A stretch of 64,000 nucleotides of DNA from Sanguinoderma infundibulare (lineage: Eukaryota > Basidiomycota > Agaricomycetes > Polyporales > Polyporaceae). Under the pieces are notes generated by a model. That model worked only from the letters and a program-made list of their open reading frames with translations, did no database searches and was not told where the DNA came from. Shown piece by piece: positions 1 through 12,152 of the stretch; positions within the stretch are counted from its first letter, which is position 1; every line of letters starts with the position of its first letter. The translations under genes and the position numbers were made by a program. The DNA lies in assembly GCA_032821775.1 (NCBI GenBank), contig JAVLRN010000012.1:1860001-1924000 (forward strand). Direction: 5' to 3'.

Positions 1-182
1 CTGTCTTATGCGATGTCCGATGCTCAACTAATATTTCATCTTTTTCAAGACATCTCGCAGGCAGCTGGGAATTCTTGGAGCGAGCGACTTTAAATGTACA
101 TACGTAAGCGCTATGAGTGTTAAAACTCATCTTTAATCTATGTTAATGCACAAGGATGTATACCGCCTCACGATATCTATGA

Positions 183-2235
183 CTATAACCACTCCACGGT
201 CTGCAGCCCCCAGTGTCAGTGCCCAACCTTCATTACACGAGATATTGCGCACTCACCGCAGGAGGTTTCGACGAAATGTCGTACGTGACCCTGTTGATAC
301 CCTGCACCTCGTTCGTGATCCGCGACGAGATTCGGCGAAGCACCTCCGCGGGGAAGACAAACCAGTCGGCGGTCATGAAGTCCTCCGACTGCACCGCACG
401 GAGCGCGATCACCTGCTCGTACGTCCGCGCGTCGCCCATGACTCCGACGGCCTTCACGGGCAGCAGCACGGCGAACGCCTGGCTGATCTGGTCGTAGAGG
501 TTTGCCTTGCGGATTTCCTCGATGTAGATACTGTCCGCATGCTGAAGGATCTTGACCTGCTCCCGCGTGACGGGGCCGAGGATGCGGATGGCGAGCCCGG
601 GTCCGGGGAACGGATGGCGCTGCACGAGATGGTTGGGAATGGAGAGCAGACGGCCGAGGGCACGGACCTCGTCTATATCAATGCAGTAAGCACGCATACA
701 TGGATGGTGCTGGTTCATACACTCACCCTTGAACAACTCGCGGAGAGGCTCGATGAGCTTCAGCTTCATGTCCTTGAGCAGACCGCCAACGTTATGGTGC
801 GTCTTGATCGTCGCGCTCGGGCCCTTGAAGCTGATGCTCTCGATGACGTCTGGGTACAGCGTGCCTTGGAGGAGCCACTCAATCTTGCCCTTCGTCTCGC
901 CGCCCTTCGTCTCCTCCTTCTCAGCCTCCGCTTCGATCTTCGCTGCCTCGGACTCGAAAACGTTAATGAAAGTGTTGCCGATGATCTTGCGCTTCTGTTC
1001 GGGATCCTCGACGCCCTCAAGACGCGAAAGGAAGAGGTCAGACGCGTCGACGACGGTCAGGTTCACGCCGAGATGTTTGTTTAACATCTCGTGGACCTGC
1101 GTCGCCTCGTTCAGGCGGAGGACGCCGTTGTCGACCATGATGGCATGGAAACTGCAGACAAATCAGGCTCCGAATAGCGGAACACCTCCACGTCAAACTC
1201 ACCGATCGCCAATGGCCTCATGCATAAGTTTCGCGGCAACAGTGCTGTCAACACCACCACTGACAGCCCCTATTACGCGACCCTTCGGTCCACAGATCTC
1301 GCGAATGCGGGCTATTTCCTTTCCAATGAACTCTTCCTGTACAAAAGATAGTTAGGATCTATGAAATGACATACGAGACTCGACGTTGAATATATACCAT
1401 TGTCCAGTGTTGCCTGCAACCACAAATGCCCACGACGAAGTTTCCAATAACTTCTCGCCCGCGCTTTGAGTGTGTAACCTCGGGGTGGAACTGGATACCG
1501 TAGAAGGGCTTGGAGTTGTGGGCCACGGCAGCATATGGAGCTGTTGCGGTGCGACCGATGATGTGAAAGTCTTCAGGCATCTCAGACAGCTGATCGCCGT
1601 GCGACATCCAAACCTAGATCGAGGGCTGAGGTGAGATCAAGTGAGACAACGACAATGTCACGTACCTGCAACTCATCGTGGATACCGTTGAACAGCGCGT
1701 CCGCACCATTGTTCTCGTCGCCGATCTTGGAGATTTGCACCTGTGCGAAGCCATATTCACGGTGTTCACACTTCGCGACCTTGCCCTTCATCGTCCATGC
1801 CATCTCCTACTTCGGCATCATGAGATACGCCATACAAAATGAAGGAAAGGTTATCACGCACCTGAAGCCCATAACAGATACCGAGCACAGGCACTCCAAG
1901 CTCGAACACCTCCGGGTCGACATGCGGGGCGTCCTTGTCATATACGGAGTATGGCGATCCGGAGAGGATAATACCTGTGTTGTCTGCGCTCAATAGAGGC
2001 CACTCCAGCGTCGGCTTCAAGCTACACACCCTTTGGCTTGAACTTCACGTCCTTGATCTTTTGGGTGCATGGCATGAGCTCTGCGTACACGTTCAGTTCA
2101 CGACATCTCCTGGTGATTAAATGGCTGTACTGGGGATAAGTTTCAGCTTAGATTGCGGCAAGTACAGCATCGGAATACCTGAGAACCGAAGTCTAAGATG
2201 AGGATGGTGTCGAACTGGTCGTGAATCTCAGCCAT
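183..2235 (-). CDS. GUA1: GMP synthase (glutamine-hydrolysing)
   Basis: Converts XMP to GMP using glutamine and ATP, the last step of guanine nucleotide synthesis in the cytosol. Nine exons: 2179-2235, 2030-2129, 1862-1974, 1666-1806, 1398-1613, 1203-1336, 727-1151, 257-672 and 183-200. They sum to 1620 nt (539 aa), normal for the family. The N-terminal class-I amidotransferase domain has the nucleophile Cys in GICYGLQ and the His/Glu pair in QFHPEVTH. Next comes the ATP-pyrophosphatase P-loop [11 protein letters not shown], then the C-terminal dimerisation domain with [15 protein letters not shown]. The last exon supplies only TVEWL before the stop. The start gives [19 protein letters not shown], the expected N-terminus. 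All introns are 49-61 nt. Function is certain from family conservation. Confidence 0.96.
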
Positions 2236-3073
2236 GTTGGAGGACGTGAAGGAAGCGGGAGCCTGAAGCCCGTGCATGAGTCGAGGGACGCAAGAATTTG
2301 CAGATAAGATAGACGCCCATTAAAGCTCAAATGAGCGTCTGTCCCGGTATCTGCCCTTGGATCTTCCTCCCACTGCTTGCCATTGGATAATACTGGACTA
2401 CATACGCTACCCTGAGACCGCACTCGCCAACGTAACGCTAAAATTCGAGCTTGTCAGGAAGCCCCTCGGCAGCGTGTCAGTCTGACGATCGCCAACTAGG
2501 ACACATGTGTCTGGCACCCGTCTCCAACAAAGTAACGTCATCCTCTTCCACAGTTACCAACTCAAAAACTAACGTTGAGGGTAGACTTCGATGTTCATGC
2601 AGTTCCGTAACCTCTGACGTGTAAGCCTGCGGGGAGACCGCTGCCGGGCTTGCAAAATCTTGGGAATCCGTTCTCGTGACCATCTCACCAGACGAAACCG
2701 CACTGGCGAGTTCTGCCAACAACACTGGCGTCGACGGCGTTACGTACCTCTGAACTATCAGATTCTTCGTCTTGCCCCGGCGGTTGAAATCCTCATGCTA
2801 CATCCCTGGAGAGCTCCAATGATCAGGCGATACCAGCTCCCCTAGCGGAACACTGGCACTATAGTCATAATCATTCGTACGTGATCAGGTTTTACTAGCC
2901 CGCCGATGGAGGTATTAAAGGCCCTGTATTCTCGGTAGGCAACACTGGAAGCAGATTGGACCCCCATCCTGCCATCATAATCATGCCCTCAGTCACAATC
3001 CGGAATGTTATTGACCCCACAGGTACGATCACACTCTTGGGGTGAACCAGAACCTCATCGTCGTCGTTGACGT
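2236..3073. other. Intergenic, divergent GUA1/GNAT promoter region
   Basis: Holds the 5' leader and promoter of GUA1 (-) and the upstream region of the acetyltransferase gene (+). A short open frame on the minus strand at 2477-2725 has no recognisable motif and I do not call it. Nothing else seen. Confidence 0.5.
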
Positions 3074-4091
3074 ATGCCCGCAATCGTAGACGCTGAGTTG
3101 GACGAGTACGTGAAGGTCCTCCTGCAGGCATTCAAACCCAGTAGGTGATAGGACTTCAGACATGCTGGCATAGAACGTACTCAAGTGTGGTAGCCCATTT
3201 TTTCGGGAGCGGACTCGGTGATGATAAGTCCCTTCAAGAGCCGTATCTTCGCGCCCGCCTGGCCACGACTGCCGAAACTGGGGAAGGCGAGATACATGTC
3301 GCAGAGATCGATGGCATCATCGTTGGTGTAGCTCACTGGTTAGTATATCCACCTACAGGTATCTTCTGCCGTGACAAGACTTACCCGTTCGTGTGGGGGG
3401 CGATAGGTGGCGTCCTGGCGAGAAGTTTCTGGATAGGTGAATATTAAGCACAACAAGCTACTTGTTCTGGTCGGTAATACAAGACGTCAAACCAAAAGCG
3501 ACAAGCAGCGCAATGCGGGCTGGAACCAGATCCTGGAAAAACTCTCACCTGAGTACCGCGAGTGGTGGTCCATTGTTCGTGTTTCCGTTGCAATAAATAC
3601 CTCGGGTGAACTCCACTGACGGCCTTCGGGAAACTTGCATTGTGTAGTTCATGGCCGATTACGACAAGGTCTGCGACGCCGCCTATGGCCCCGGAGTGAA
3701 GCGCGGTGCATGGCACTTACAGCTCATTGGGACATCGCCTGACCATCAGCGCAAGGGAATTGCAAGGGCACTCATTCAGGCTGCCGAAGATAAGGTCGGC
3801 TTGTTGTCACGCCTTGCGAGGGAGTAATTAAACCAATCGGAGGTGTCTGTATCCGCCAGGCTCACGCCGCGAGGGTTCCGACGGTGGTCGAGACGACTGG
3901 CGAGCCAAACGTAAGTATTGAAGTCCTGCTTCTGCAACAGATATCCGCTGACACCTGCTCAATAGATCACTATATACAAAGCTCTCGGGTTTCAAGTGGC
4001 AGGCACAGGGCCTGCTAAAACACCCCCACCGTTTTCCGGTAACATGACGTTCACTATGTTGATTAAACACACGGAGAACGACGAATACTAG
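3074..4091 (+). CDS. GNAT-family N-acetyltransferase
   Basis: A fungal Gcn5-related acetyltransferase; substrate unknown. Clear exons are 3074-3140, one from 3194 to about 3338, one ending at 3574, 3648-3794, 3860-3910 and 3966-4091. The boundary between about 3338 and 3510 is not resolved. Exon 1 starts MPAIVDAELDEYVKVL. The acetyl-CoA loop (motif A) is visible as HLQLIGTSPDHQRKGIARAL, with the QRKGIA turn. The C-terminal strand is ITIYKALGFQVAG. The stop is TAG at 4089-4091. It diverges from GUA1 and lies 442 nt upstream of XRN1 on the same strand. The family has many members of unknown role in basidiomycetes. Family assignment is firm; the specific substrate is not. Confidence 0.82.
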
Positions 4092-4533
4092 TAAATGGCG
4101 GATAGTGTGCAACTGGCTGCACAACTTTGTATGTGGTTGTGCGTGTACCTGCTGGCAGCGATTGGTTACTGAGCTTTGGAAATGGGATCTCTCATTCGAC
4201 TCTCGAGTAGTGCTAGTCACGAAGGGTTCTTGGGGTTCACGTCATGTTTCTGCATAGTCCCGAACAATCGGATAGTGTTTATGAATGCAACCTAAGCCTA
4301 TCAGCAGGGCTATATGTCTTAGTGTGCTCAAGGTTCTGTCGTGGTCTTCGAAGTCAAAACATACGAGCTTGTACTCCAACCTACGTCGATTGAGGGCGCT
4401 TAACCATTTCACATCGAGGACAGTTTAGCGCCGGCGCTCAAGACCCTCCACCCACTACACCGTCGGCTTGGCCGTCTACACTCACCACATCTCACCCCAT
4501 ACCTCTGTATTATATTATTTCTAGTCCGCAAAT
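4092..4533. other. Intergenic, XRN1 upstream region
   Basis: Promoter and 5' leader of XRN1. A T/A-rich stretch (tattatattatttctag) sits at about 4509-4524, just before the start codon, and may be the core promoter or leader. No gene seen. Confidence 0.4.
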
Positions 4534-7500
4534 ATGGGTGAGTTGCCAGTTCTTCGGTCGCTGTCGTGCTAATGGAGCTTGCTGTGTAGGTATTCCGAAG
4601 GTCGGCTCCGAGTAACTGACGTATACGTTCTTCACTGACAAAATCCCCAACAGTTCTTCAGATACATCTCGTATGTGCATTATTCGACCTCATGCAGCAG
4701 TAGCTGACCCTTTTGTAGCGAGCGGTACCCCCTGACATCCCAGTTGATCCAGGAGAACAAGATTCCGGAGTTCGGTATGTAGCCCCTTCCAGACCATAAT
4801 AGCTCGAGTGCTGAAGTCCATCACAAGATAACCTATATGTCGACTTCAATGGTATCATACACAACTGTGCGTATGCAAGATGGCGCGTGACGTTGCGCAT
4901 GCTGAACTTCGGAGTTGTGCAGGCTCACATCCCAATGACGACGACGCCCACTTTCGGCTCTCCGAAGAGCAGATCTTCACCTCCATCTTTGCTTATGTGG
5001 ATCATTTGTTTGGAAAGATCAAGCCCAAGAAGTTGTTTTTCATGGCTGTTGACGGTGTCGCCCCGCGCGCGAAGATGAACCAGCAGCGGAGCCGTCGATT
5101 CAGGACGGCGAAGGAAGCGAAGGAGGTGCGCGAGAAGGCGGAGAGGAAAGGGGAGAAGCTGCCGGAGACGAAGGCGTTCGACAGCAACTGTATAACGCCA
5201 GGTGAGTCTGCTCCCTGTTGAATGCGGAGGGCGGGGGTGGTTCATCGAGGGGGTTGCATATGCACATGCAGGCACGGAGTTCATGGCGCGGCTGTCGGAG
5301 CAACTGCGCTACTTCGTGAACAAGAAGATCTCGGAGGACGCGAACTGGCGGGACGTTACTGTGGTGTTGTCGGGGCACGACGTCCCAGGGGAGGGCGAAC
5401 ACAAGATCATGGAGTATATTCGCCTGTCGAGGGCACAACCGGATTACGACCCGAATGTGCGGCACTGTCTGTACGGCCTCGACGCCGATTTGATCATGCT
5501 GGGTCTGCTGAGCCATGACCCTCACTTTTGCTTGTTGCGAGAGGAGGTGAAGTTCGGCCCGGCTTCGAAGAGCAAAGGCAACAAGAGGTGCGTGAATCAT
5601 TCGAACCAATCTTACCATGTTCTTCGATAATCTTACGAACCATGCCCTACAGTCTTGACTCTATCAACTTCTACTTGCTGCATCTCACGTTAATGCGAGA
5701 GTATCTGGACCTCGAATTCCACGACATCGAGCCCGTCCTTCCATTCTCATATAGCCTCGAGCACGTCATCGACGACTTCATCTTGCTTGCTGTGTTCGTT
5801 GGAAACGATTTCCTGCCGAACTTACCAGATCTACATATTCACGAGAACGGCTTGGAGAAGCTGTTCGACGTCTACAAGAAGTCGTTGCCGTCGCTGGGTA
5901 AGCCCCGCGTTCTTCATGATCTCCCAGGAGTTACTGATCTTGGATGTAGACGGTTACCTGAACGAAAACGGAGTCATCAACACGAGGCGGCTGCAGGTGA
6001 TTTTGGACGAGATGGCGGAATGGGAAAGGGAGGTCTTCGAGAAGGAGTACGCGGATATCAACTGGTACAAGGGAAAGCAGGCGAAACACGTAAAGGAGAT
6101 GGAGCTGGGAAGGAAACGGGCCAAGTTTGGTATGTAACGCCGGTCAACTCCATTTCTTGACGTACTGAGGGACGTCTTGCAGTCTTGACGACATCACAGC
6201 GGAGGATTTTCGACCGGGTGAAGAAGTTTGTGTTGGAAAGGAGGAAGCTGTCGTCGGCCCAACACGCTGGCCAGAAGCCTCTGATGATGGTGAACGACTT
6301 CCCGGCTGCAGACAGGGCGTTTATCAACCGTCTCGCTGAGGACCTGCACCTGTCGGTTGCTTGGGACGAGTATGACGAGGAAGACAGGAATCTAGTCACG
6401 TGGAGATTCCCTGGGGAGCTGGACGAACCTATGCCGGAGAACGGGAATGGGGACGCTGAGGATGGGGACGATGAGGAGTGGGAGGATGAGGACGATGAGG
6501 AGTCGAGGGCGGCCGTCGATCGGGTGCTCAACAAGTACGAGAAGGCGAGGGTGATGGAGGATGACAAGGAGGGGGACTTCGATGCTCGATACGAGTTGTC
6601 TATCAAGGAAAAGATGGATGAGTGGAAGCGAGGCTATTACAAAGTGCGTACCCTGCGCTATCTATCATGGGGGGAGGTCTGACACTCGTTGTAGGGGAAG
6701 CTTGAGATCTCGTATGATGACCCAAAGGACTTGGGTGCCCTCATCTACCGATATGTTGAAGGGCTGCAGTGGGTCATGCACTATTACTACAGTGGCGTCG
6801 CTTCTTGGAGTTGGTTCTATAACTACCACTACGCACCGCGCATCTCGGGTTTGTCTACCAGTCTGCTCGTGTGCGACATGGCCGCTAACCTGGTGCCCAG
6901 ATCTCAAGGGCGTCGACCTGATGTCTTTCAAGTTCGACCTGGCCCATCCATTCCGGCCGTTCGAGCAACTCATGGGCGTGCTTCCGGAAGCGAGCAAGGA
7001 GCTCATTCCGATGCCATATCGAGTCCGTTTTACCAGATCGTTGTGAGGGATCCTTCTGACATCCCATCTGCAGGATCTCATGTTCGATCCGAACTCGCCG
7101 ATTCTGGATTTCTATCCGACGGAGTTCGAACAGGATCTGAACGGGAAGAAGCAGGATTGGGAGGCTGTCGTGAAGATCCCATTCATAGAGGAGCATAGAT
7201 TGCTGAAGGCTATGCGCTGTAGGTCACTGCGAACATCTTTCACTTCCGTTTCGCTCATGTGTTGTAGCACGCGAGGCCCAGCTGACCGAAGTGGAGAAAC
7301 GACGCAACAGTTTTGGGACAAGTACCAAGTTCACATACAATCCCGGCGAGCCGACCATGTACCCATCGTCATTGCCGGGATTCTTCCCTTCACTCCACCG
7401 TTGCTATTGCAGGATGGAGCCATTCGACCTGCCCACTCTCGACGGTCTTCACCTGGTCGAAGGCCTATGTGACGGTGTCTGCCTCGGCGCAGACGCGCTT

Positions 7501-9828
7501 GCCGGCTTCCCATCGCTCCAGACCCTGCCTCATACTGCATCGTTGGGTCACCACGGTGTCAACGTTCATGGGTCCGAGTCTCGAAACAAGTCGATGGTCG
7601 TACACGTCGACAACGCCCACGAGAACCGAAAGGTGGAGCACATTGCCCAAGAGATGATTGGCGTACGGACGTTCGTCGGCTGGCCTTTCCTCCAAGAGGG
7701 CATGGTTACCGCAGTTTCGGACTCGCTTTTCAAATACGAGAAGGTGTCGCTCGTCCAGGGAGACCCGCCGAAGGTTGTCACGAACCCGCACACGCCCCAA
7801 GGCCTCGGGCTTTGGAAGTCCAAGGCGGAGAGGATCGAGCATTACTACTCGAAGCGCTGCGGTGTCATCACTGGCAACGTCGATGTTCTCTTGCACGTTC
7901 GTCCTCTCAAAGGTCAGTCGATATTTTGTTTCCGCTAAGACTTTGTGCCGTTGCTCATCATTTCATTCCCCAGGTCTCAAGCGCTTGGATGATGGTTCGT
8001 TCGTGAAGGCTTACGAAGGACCTGAGCAGGAAGTCGAGCAGGCGGTCCAGATGGCCGTACCGGAGGTTGTGTCCGAGGACCCGAGGTTCCTGGAGAAGGA
8101 AGCGCCGCCACTTTCTGAAGAGTTCCCCGATGGCAGCAAGGTCTTCTTCCTAGGCGAGCATGCGTACGGCGTCGCTGCACAGGTGTCCGCGACTGCCGAG
8201 GATACTTTATCGGTGATCTTGGCCGTGAGTCCTGCACCTCACGTTATTGTCGTCCATCATACTGATTTGGCGTGCCGAAAAGTTCTTCCCTTCGGAGAAG
8301 ACCGAGAACGAGAGGTTCAAGGCGGTCGTCGCGAACCGTAGCCAGAATAAGTACTACGCCTCGTTCAAGGTGGCCGAGACGCTCGGTATCTCAACCAAAG
8401 CGCTGTCGAAGATCACGGCGAGTTTCATGGTCGTCGCCGGTGACGGAAGCAAGAACAACCTCGGTCTGAGCCTCAAGTTTGAGGCGAAGGCATTGAAGGT
8501 CATTGAGTACTCTCGCAAGGATGGTCGCTATTGGGAGTTTAGCGACAAGGCCACCCAGCTTATCCACGAGTACAAGGCGACGTACCCGGAGGTCTTCCGT
8601 GTCCTCGATCGCAGCGGAGATGGTATGTCATTTGATCAATCGTCCCTCTTCTTCACTAACGCGTTTCCATAGCGATGGTCAAAGCGTTGGACATCTTCCC
8701 GAATGCTCAGAACCCCGAGGCCAAGGTCAAGGAGGTCAAGACATGGCTCAACTCAAAGGGCGTCAGGGACTTCGAGCCCGTATCTCTCTTCTGTGACCAG
8801 TTGGGCAAAGAGACTGTCAAGGAGATTCAGGCGCTTGCAGATAGCCTAACCGCAAATAAGGAGCCTGGGGGTTTCAAGAAGGCGATCGTGAAGAACATTC
8901 CTCGCCAAGCCGTTCTCAAGCCTTCCCATGCGGTGTACCGCCTTCAGAACCAGCATTTTGCGCTGGGCGACAGGGTCACTATGGTACAAGACTCTGGAGG
9001 TGTGCCGTTGTCGTTCAAGGGCGTCGTGATCGGCATGAACGCCAAATCAATGGACGTCGTTTGGGATGCTGCCTTCATGTCTGGCACCACGTTAGGTGAT
9101 AGGTGCGTTCGTGCGACGATCTGCTTCTATCGTCACTAATGGTGGATGCATGTAGATGTTCGCAATACCGTGGATCGACCGTCGAGTTCTGGTCTTGCCT
9201 CAATTTGACCAATCCCCAGTTTGTGGCATCTATCAACCCCAAGGCACCCCACGCGCAGAAACCGCATGCGCCGTTCAAGCCCCGGTTCGGGCCACACCCA
9301 GCAATCCAACCCGGTCCCGGAATGCAACCTGTGGCGGGATTCCGTCCCGCCATGACGACGTGCGTTGTTTGCTCTGTTCCCAGTCTTCCGGTTGCGGCCT
9401 CTAACGGTGTTGTACCCTTTAGTCAAACTACTCACAACGGATTTGCGCAAAATGGGCCGGTCCAGATCATGGCGAACCCCAACCGTGGTCGTGGCGGATT
9501 CGCAACGCGTGGTGGTCCTGCGCACAAGGCACCTTCTACGTTTACCTCGGCCGAGACTGACTCCGTAAACGGGAGTGCGAAAGCCAATACTTCTGCTCCT
9601 GGGCCGAATGGAAACCACGCCCCACCGCCTCGAGGCAGAGGCGCGCCCTTCCGGGGTAACGGCTTCCAAGCCCGCGGTGGCTTTCAAGGTCCACCGCCCA
9701 GAGGTAACGGGTTTGCATCAAACTTCCGTGGGCGCGGTGGATTTGTAGAACGTGGAGGGTTCAGAGGAGGTTTCCGTGGTGGCCGAGGAAGAGGTGCTCA
9801 ATTCACAGCGCCGTCTCCGTCGCCGTGA
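4534..9828 (+). CDS. XRN1: 5'-3' exoribonuclease 1
   Basis: Cytoplasmic 5'-3' RNA decay enzyme acting on decapped, 5'-monophosphate mRNA. Nineteen exons sum to 4305 nt (1434 aa): 4534-4537, 4590-4600, 4654-4670, 4719-4774, 4828-4866, 4923-5201, 5272-5587, 5653-5897, 5950-6129, 6183-6643, 6695-6848, 6901-7022, 7074-7218, 7268-7912, 7974-8224, 8283-8622, 8673-9102, 9156-9359 and 9423-9828. The N-terminus reads MGIPKFFRYISERYP. Catalytic acidic residues are visible in [51 protein letters not shown] and [12 protein letters not shown]. An acidic, low-complexity insert lies at about 6440-6530. The C-terminus has repeated RGG-type boxes. The length and the N-terminus fit Xrn1 better than the nuclear paralogue Rat1. 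The first three exons are only 4, 11 and 17 nt. Confidence 0.96.
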
Positions 9829-10089
9829 ATTGAGGACGATTCGGGGCCTGAAAACTATCAATATTCTTGAATGTAGCATACATACTACTCGCGCTCTCTA
9901 GTCTGGGTTGTCGGTCGCTTTGTTCTGCTGCTAGATCTGCTCTCATTCCGTACAGTACAGCTGCGCTTACCGAGGGACGTGGCATCTCCCTCCAGGTTCT
10001 CTTGAGGAACGTATCTCATATTTATGTTGAAACTTTGTTTGGCATTCGATACAGCTTGTAATACAACATTCTGGTCAAGTTCGAAACAA
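9829..10089. other. Convergent 3' region XRN1 / hydrolase pseudogene
   Basis: About 260 nt between the XRN1 stop and the stop of the convergent hydrolase pseudogene. It should hold both 3' ends. No further gene seen. Confidence 0.5.
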
Positions 10090-11114
10090 TCACAAGCCGC
10101 GGGTGAGGAAGTTGCCAACGATCTGGATGTACTTCTCGCGCTCCTCGTACTGAGGCATGTGCGCAGACTCCGCGAAAGTGAACCATTTCACCTTCTGTAT
10201 CCCGAGGAAATACGGGAGCATGACGCTGTCCTGCGCCTCGTCATACTTGCCGTTCAAAAGCGATGTGGGCACATCGATCTTGTGCAGGTCTTCGATGATC
10301 GTCCAGTGCTTCGTCGAACCGGTGATATGGAACTCGGAGGGACCGTTCCTGCGAAAACGGACGTTAGGTCAGCTCCGGGCGACAGATTGAGAATGCGGGC
10401 GGCGCACATGGTGAGGTAAACGGTCGGATCCTTCTCGAGCCAACCAAAGACGTTTTGGACATCCTGCGGCATAGGATCGAGCCTGCAGACATGGCGCGCG
10501 TAGAACTGCATGACGACATCGTTTTATTCCTTCGAGTCCGTCGTACCCGCCGCCTCGTGCCGACCCAGCGTGCCCTGTGCGCGCTTCGCGTCAGCCATCT
10601 CGAGTCCCGCCACGCTCACTATGTAGTACGAAGCTCACCTGCACATCCGACGGGAGCTGGGCGCGCAGCTTGTTCGCCGCCTCGACCCACACGTTCCATG
10701 CTCGCCGGCGCGTCCGAGATGACCAAACGCTTCAGCCCCCGTGGACGGCCCGTCGCGAAGCGCCCGGCGAACATTCCCGCCCCACGAGTGCCCGAGCAAG
10801 TCGAAGTCGTCCTGGATGCCCAGGTGCTCGAGGAGGCGCGTGAGCTCCTGCAGGCAGAGGGCCTCCGTCCAGAAGCTTGCGTCGCCGGCCTTCTCTGGGA
10901 GGTGTGTGGAGCGGCCGTTGCCGAGCTGGTCGTAGAGGACGACCGTAGGGATGCCGTGCGTGGCGATGAGGTCGGCGAGGGACAGGAGGTGACGCCGGGC
11001 CCGCCGTGCAGGCCGACGAGTGGGCGACGGGACGGGGACTTCAAAGACTTTGTACCAGGTCCGGACGGGGGCGTCGACCCCGTCGACCTTGTACTCGACT
11101 GTGCCTGCTGACAT
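10090..11114 (-). pseudogene. Proline-iminopeptidase-like alpha/beta hydrolase, frame-disrupted
   Basis: Homologous to fungal proline iminopeptidase / amidase hydrolases (peptidase family S33). Three exons can be drawn: 10639-11114, 10408-10574 and 10090-10348. The start reads [20 protein letters not shown]. The family motif [10 protein letters not shown] (about 10990-11020), the nucleophile GHSWGG (about 10775-10792), the block GPSEFHITGS and a C-terminal SAHMPQYEERE block are all present but not in one frame. Shifts occur near 11038-11046, 10985-10990, 10773 and 10693-10697. A TAA stop at 10524-10526 falls inside the conserved stretch TTDSKE-NDVVMQFYARHVC, where Tyr is expected. Splice sites remain good, so decay looks recent. 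Dense sequencing errors are the alternative. Confidence 0.8.
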
Positions 11115-12152
11115 GGCTGCCTGAGGTGAATGGCGGGAGGTTTCGTGTGCCAGGCGACGGTGGATGTTCTTCAGAATATAAGTAGGACGAGGCGTCCGGC
11201 GTACTAAGTGGGCGCTGTCCTCAAACACGAAAGGTTACGGTACTATTGATCTTTGGGCGCAACTTTTGGTATATTCGCAATCGTCGTCTCTATGTCAGAG
11301 GTAAGACGGGGAGCAAGATGGAGAACAGCCAAGAAGACGTGCAATATGAGCATCTTACCAGTATATTTGTTCAAATTCCACGACTTTCCCCTCCTCTTCC
11401 CATCCTCTAGGCACCCGCTCAGTCCGTCTCCTACGATGCACGATTTGTTGAAAGCTTTCATCTCCAGCAGTTCTTCTTTTATGTAACATCGTGCCGTCAG
11501 GGCGCTGTTGACGGCCAAAGACGCGGCTCAGGCGTGGCTCATTCTCAGACGTAGAGACACTACGTACCAACCCCGCTTGCCCTCTGCGCGGTGGTGAGGT
11601 GCGGATGTAGCGCCCTTAGGTCTGGACACGAGACACTTCCAGCGCTGATTCTAGCCTTGCTGGATGGCCATGAAGTCCGCCTTCGAGTTCTTGGGCGCCG
11701 CTGTTGGACGAAACTTCAATGCAATTCTTTAAGTAGATAGTGAACAGCTGATCTTGAACGTGCCAGCGATCTAGGTCAGAGGTGACCGGTCAAGGCCACC
11801 TCTTACCGGTGTGGTGTCGGTTGTACGTCTTCTAGACCGGAGTCAAATCGACATTCTCTGTGACCCTTCTCTACGATCGGCTGGAAAACGATATATATTA
11901 GATAGAACTACACACCGTCAAGGGACATATGCGGGAAGCGGGCGGCATGTGAAGTTGCGTATCCGAAGAAGAGACGAGGCCCACTGCATTGAGCAACGTC
12001 ACCGTCGCTGCAAATGTCTTCGTGAGGTGTACGTGCAGCACGTAGAATGTGGAGCCCGAGGTACGAACAATTGATAATGGCAAGTTACATGGGACACGTA
12101 CGTGACATAGCTTCGCGGTGTGCGGATGGAATCCAAACCGCCGTCCTCGGCG
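11115..12152. other. Intergenic, possible short minus-strand coding patch
   Basis: No recognised gene. On the minus strand at about 11340-11540 an open frame containing GDESFQQIVHRRRRTERV and PRGWEEEGKVVEFEQIY is followed by a GTAAGA donor-like site. It could be an exon of a small unknown gene, but I could not complete a model. Upstream minus-strand sequence at 11610-11740 has competing open frames. The rest holds nothing I can name. Confidence 0.25.

Noticed and set aside
140..1084. 314-codon plus-strand frame
   Set aside because: Antisense of the GMP synthase exons.
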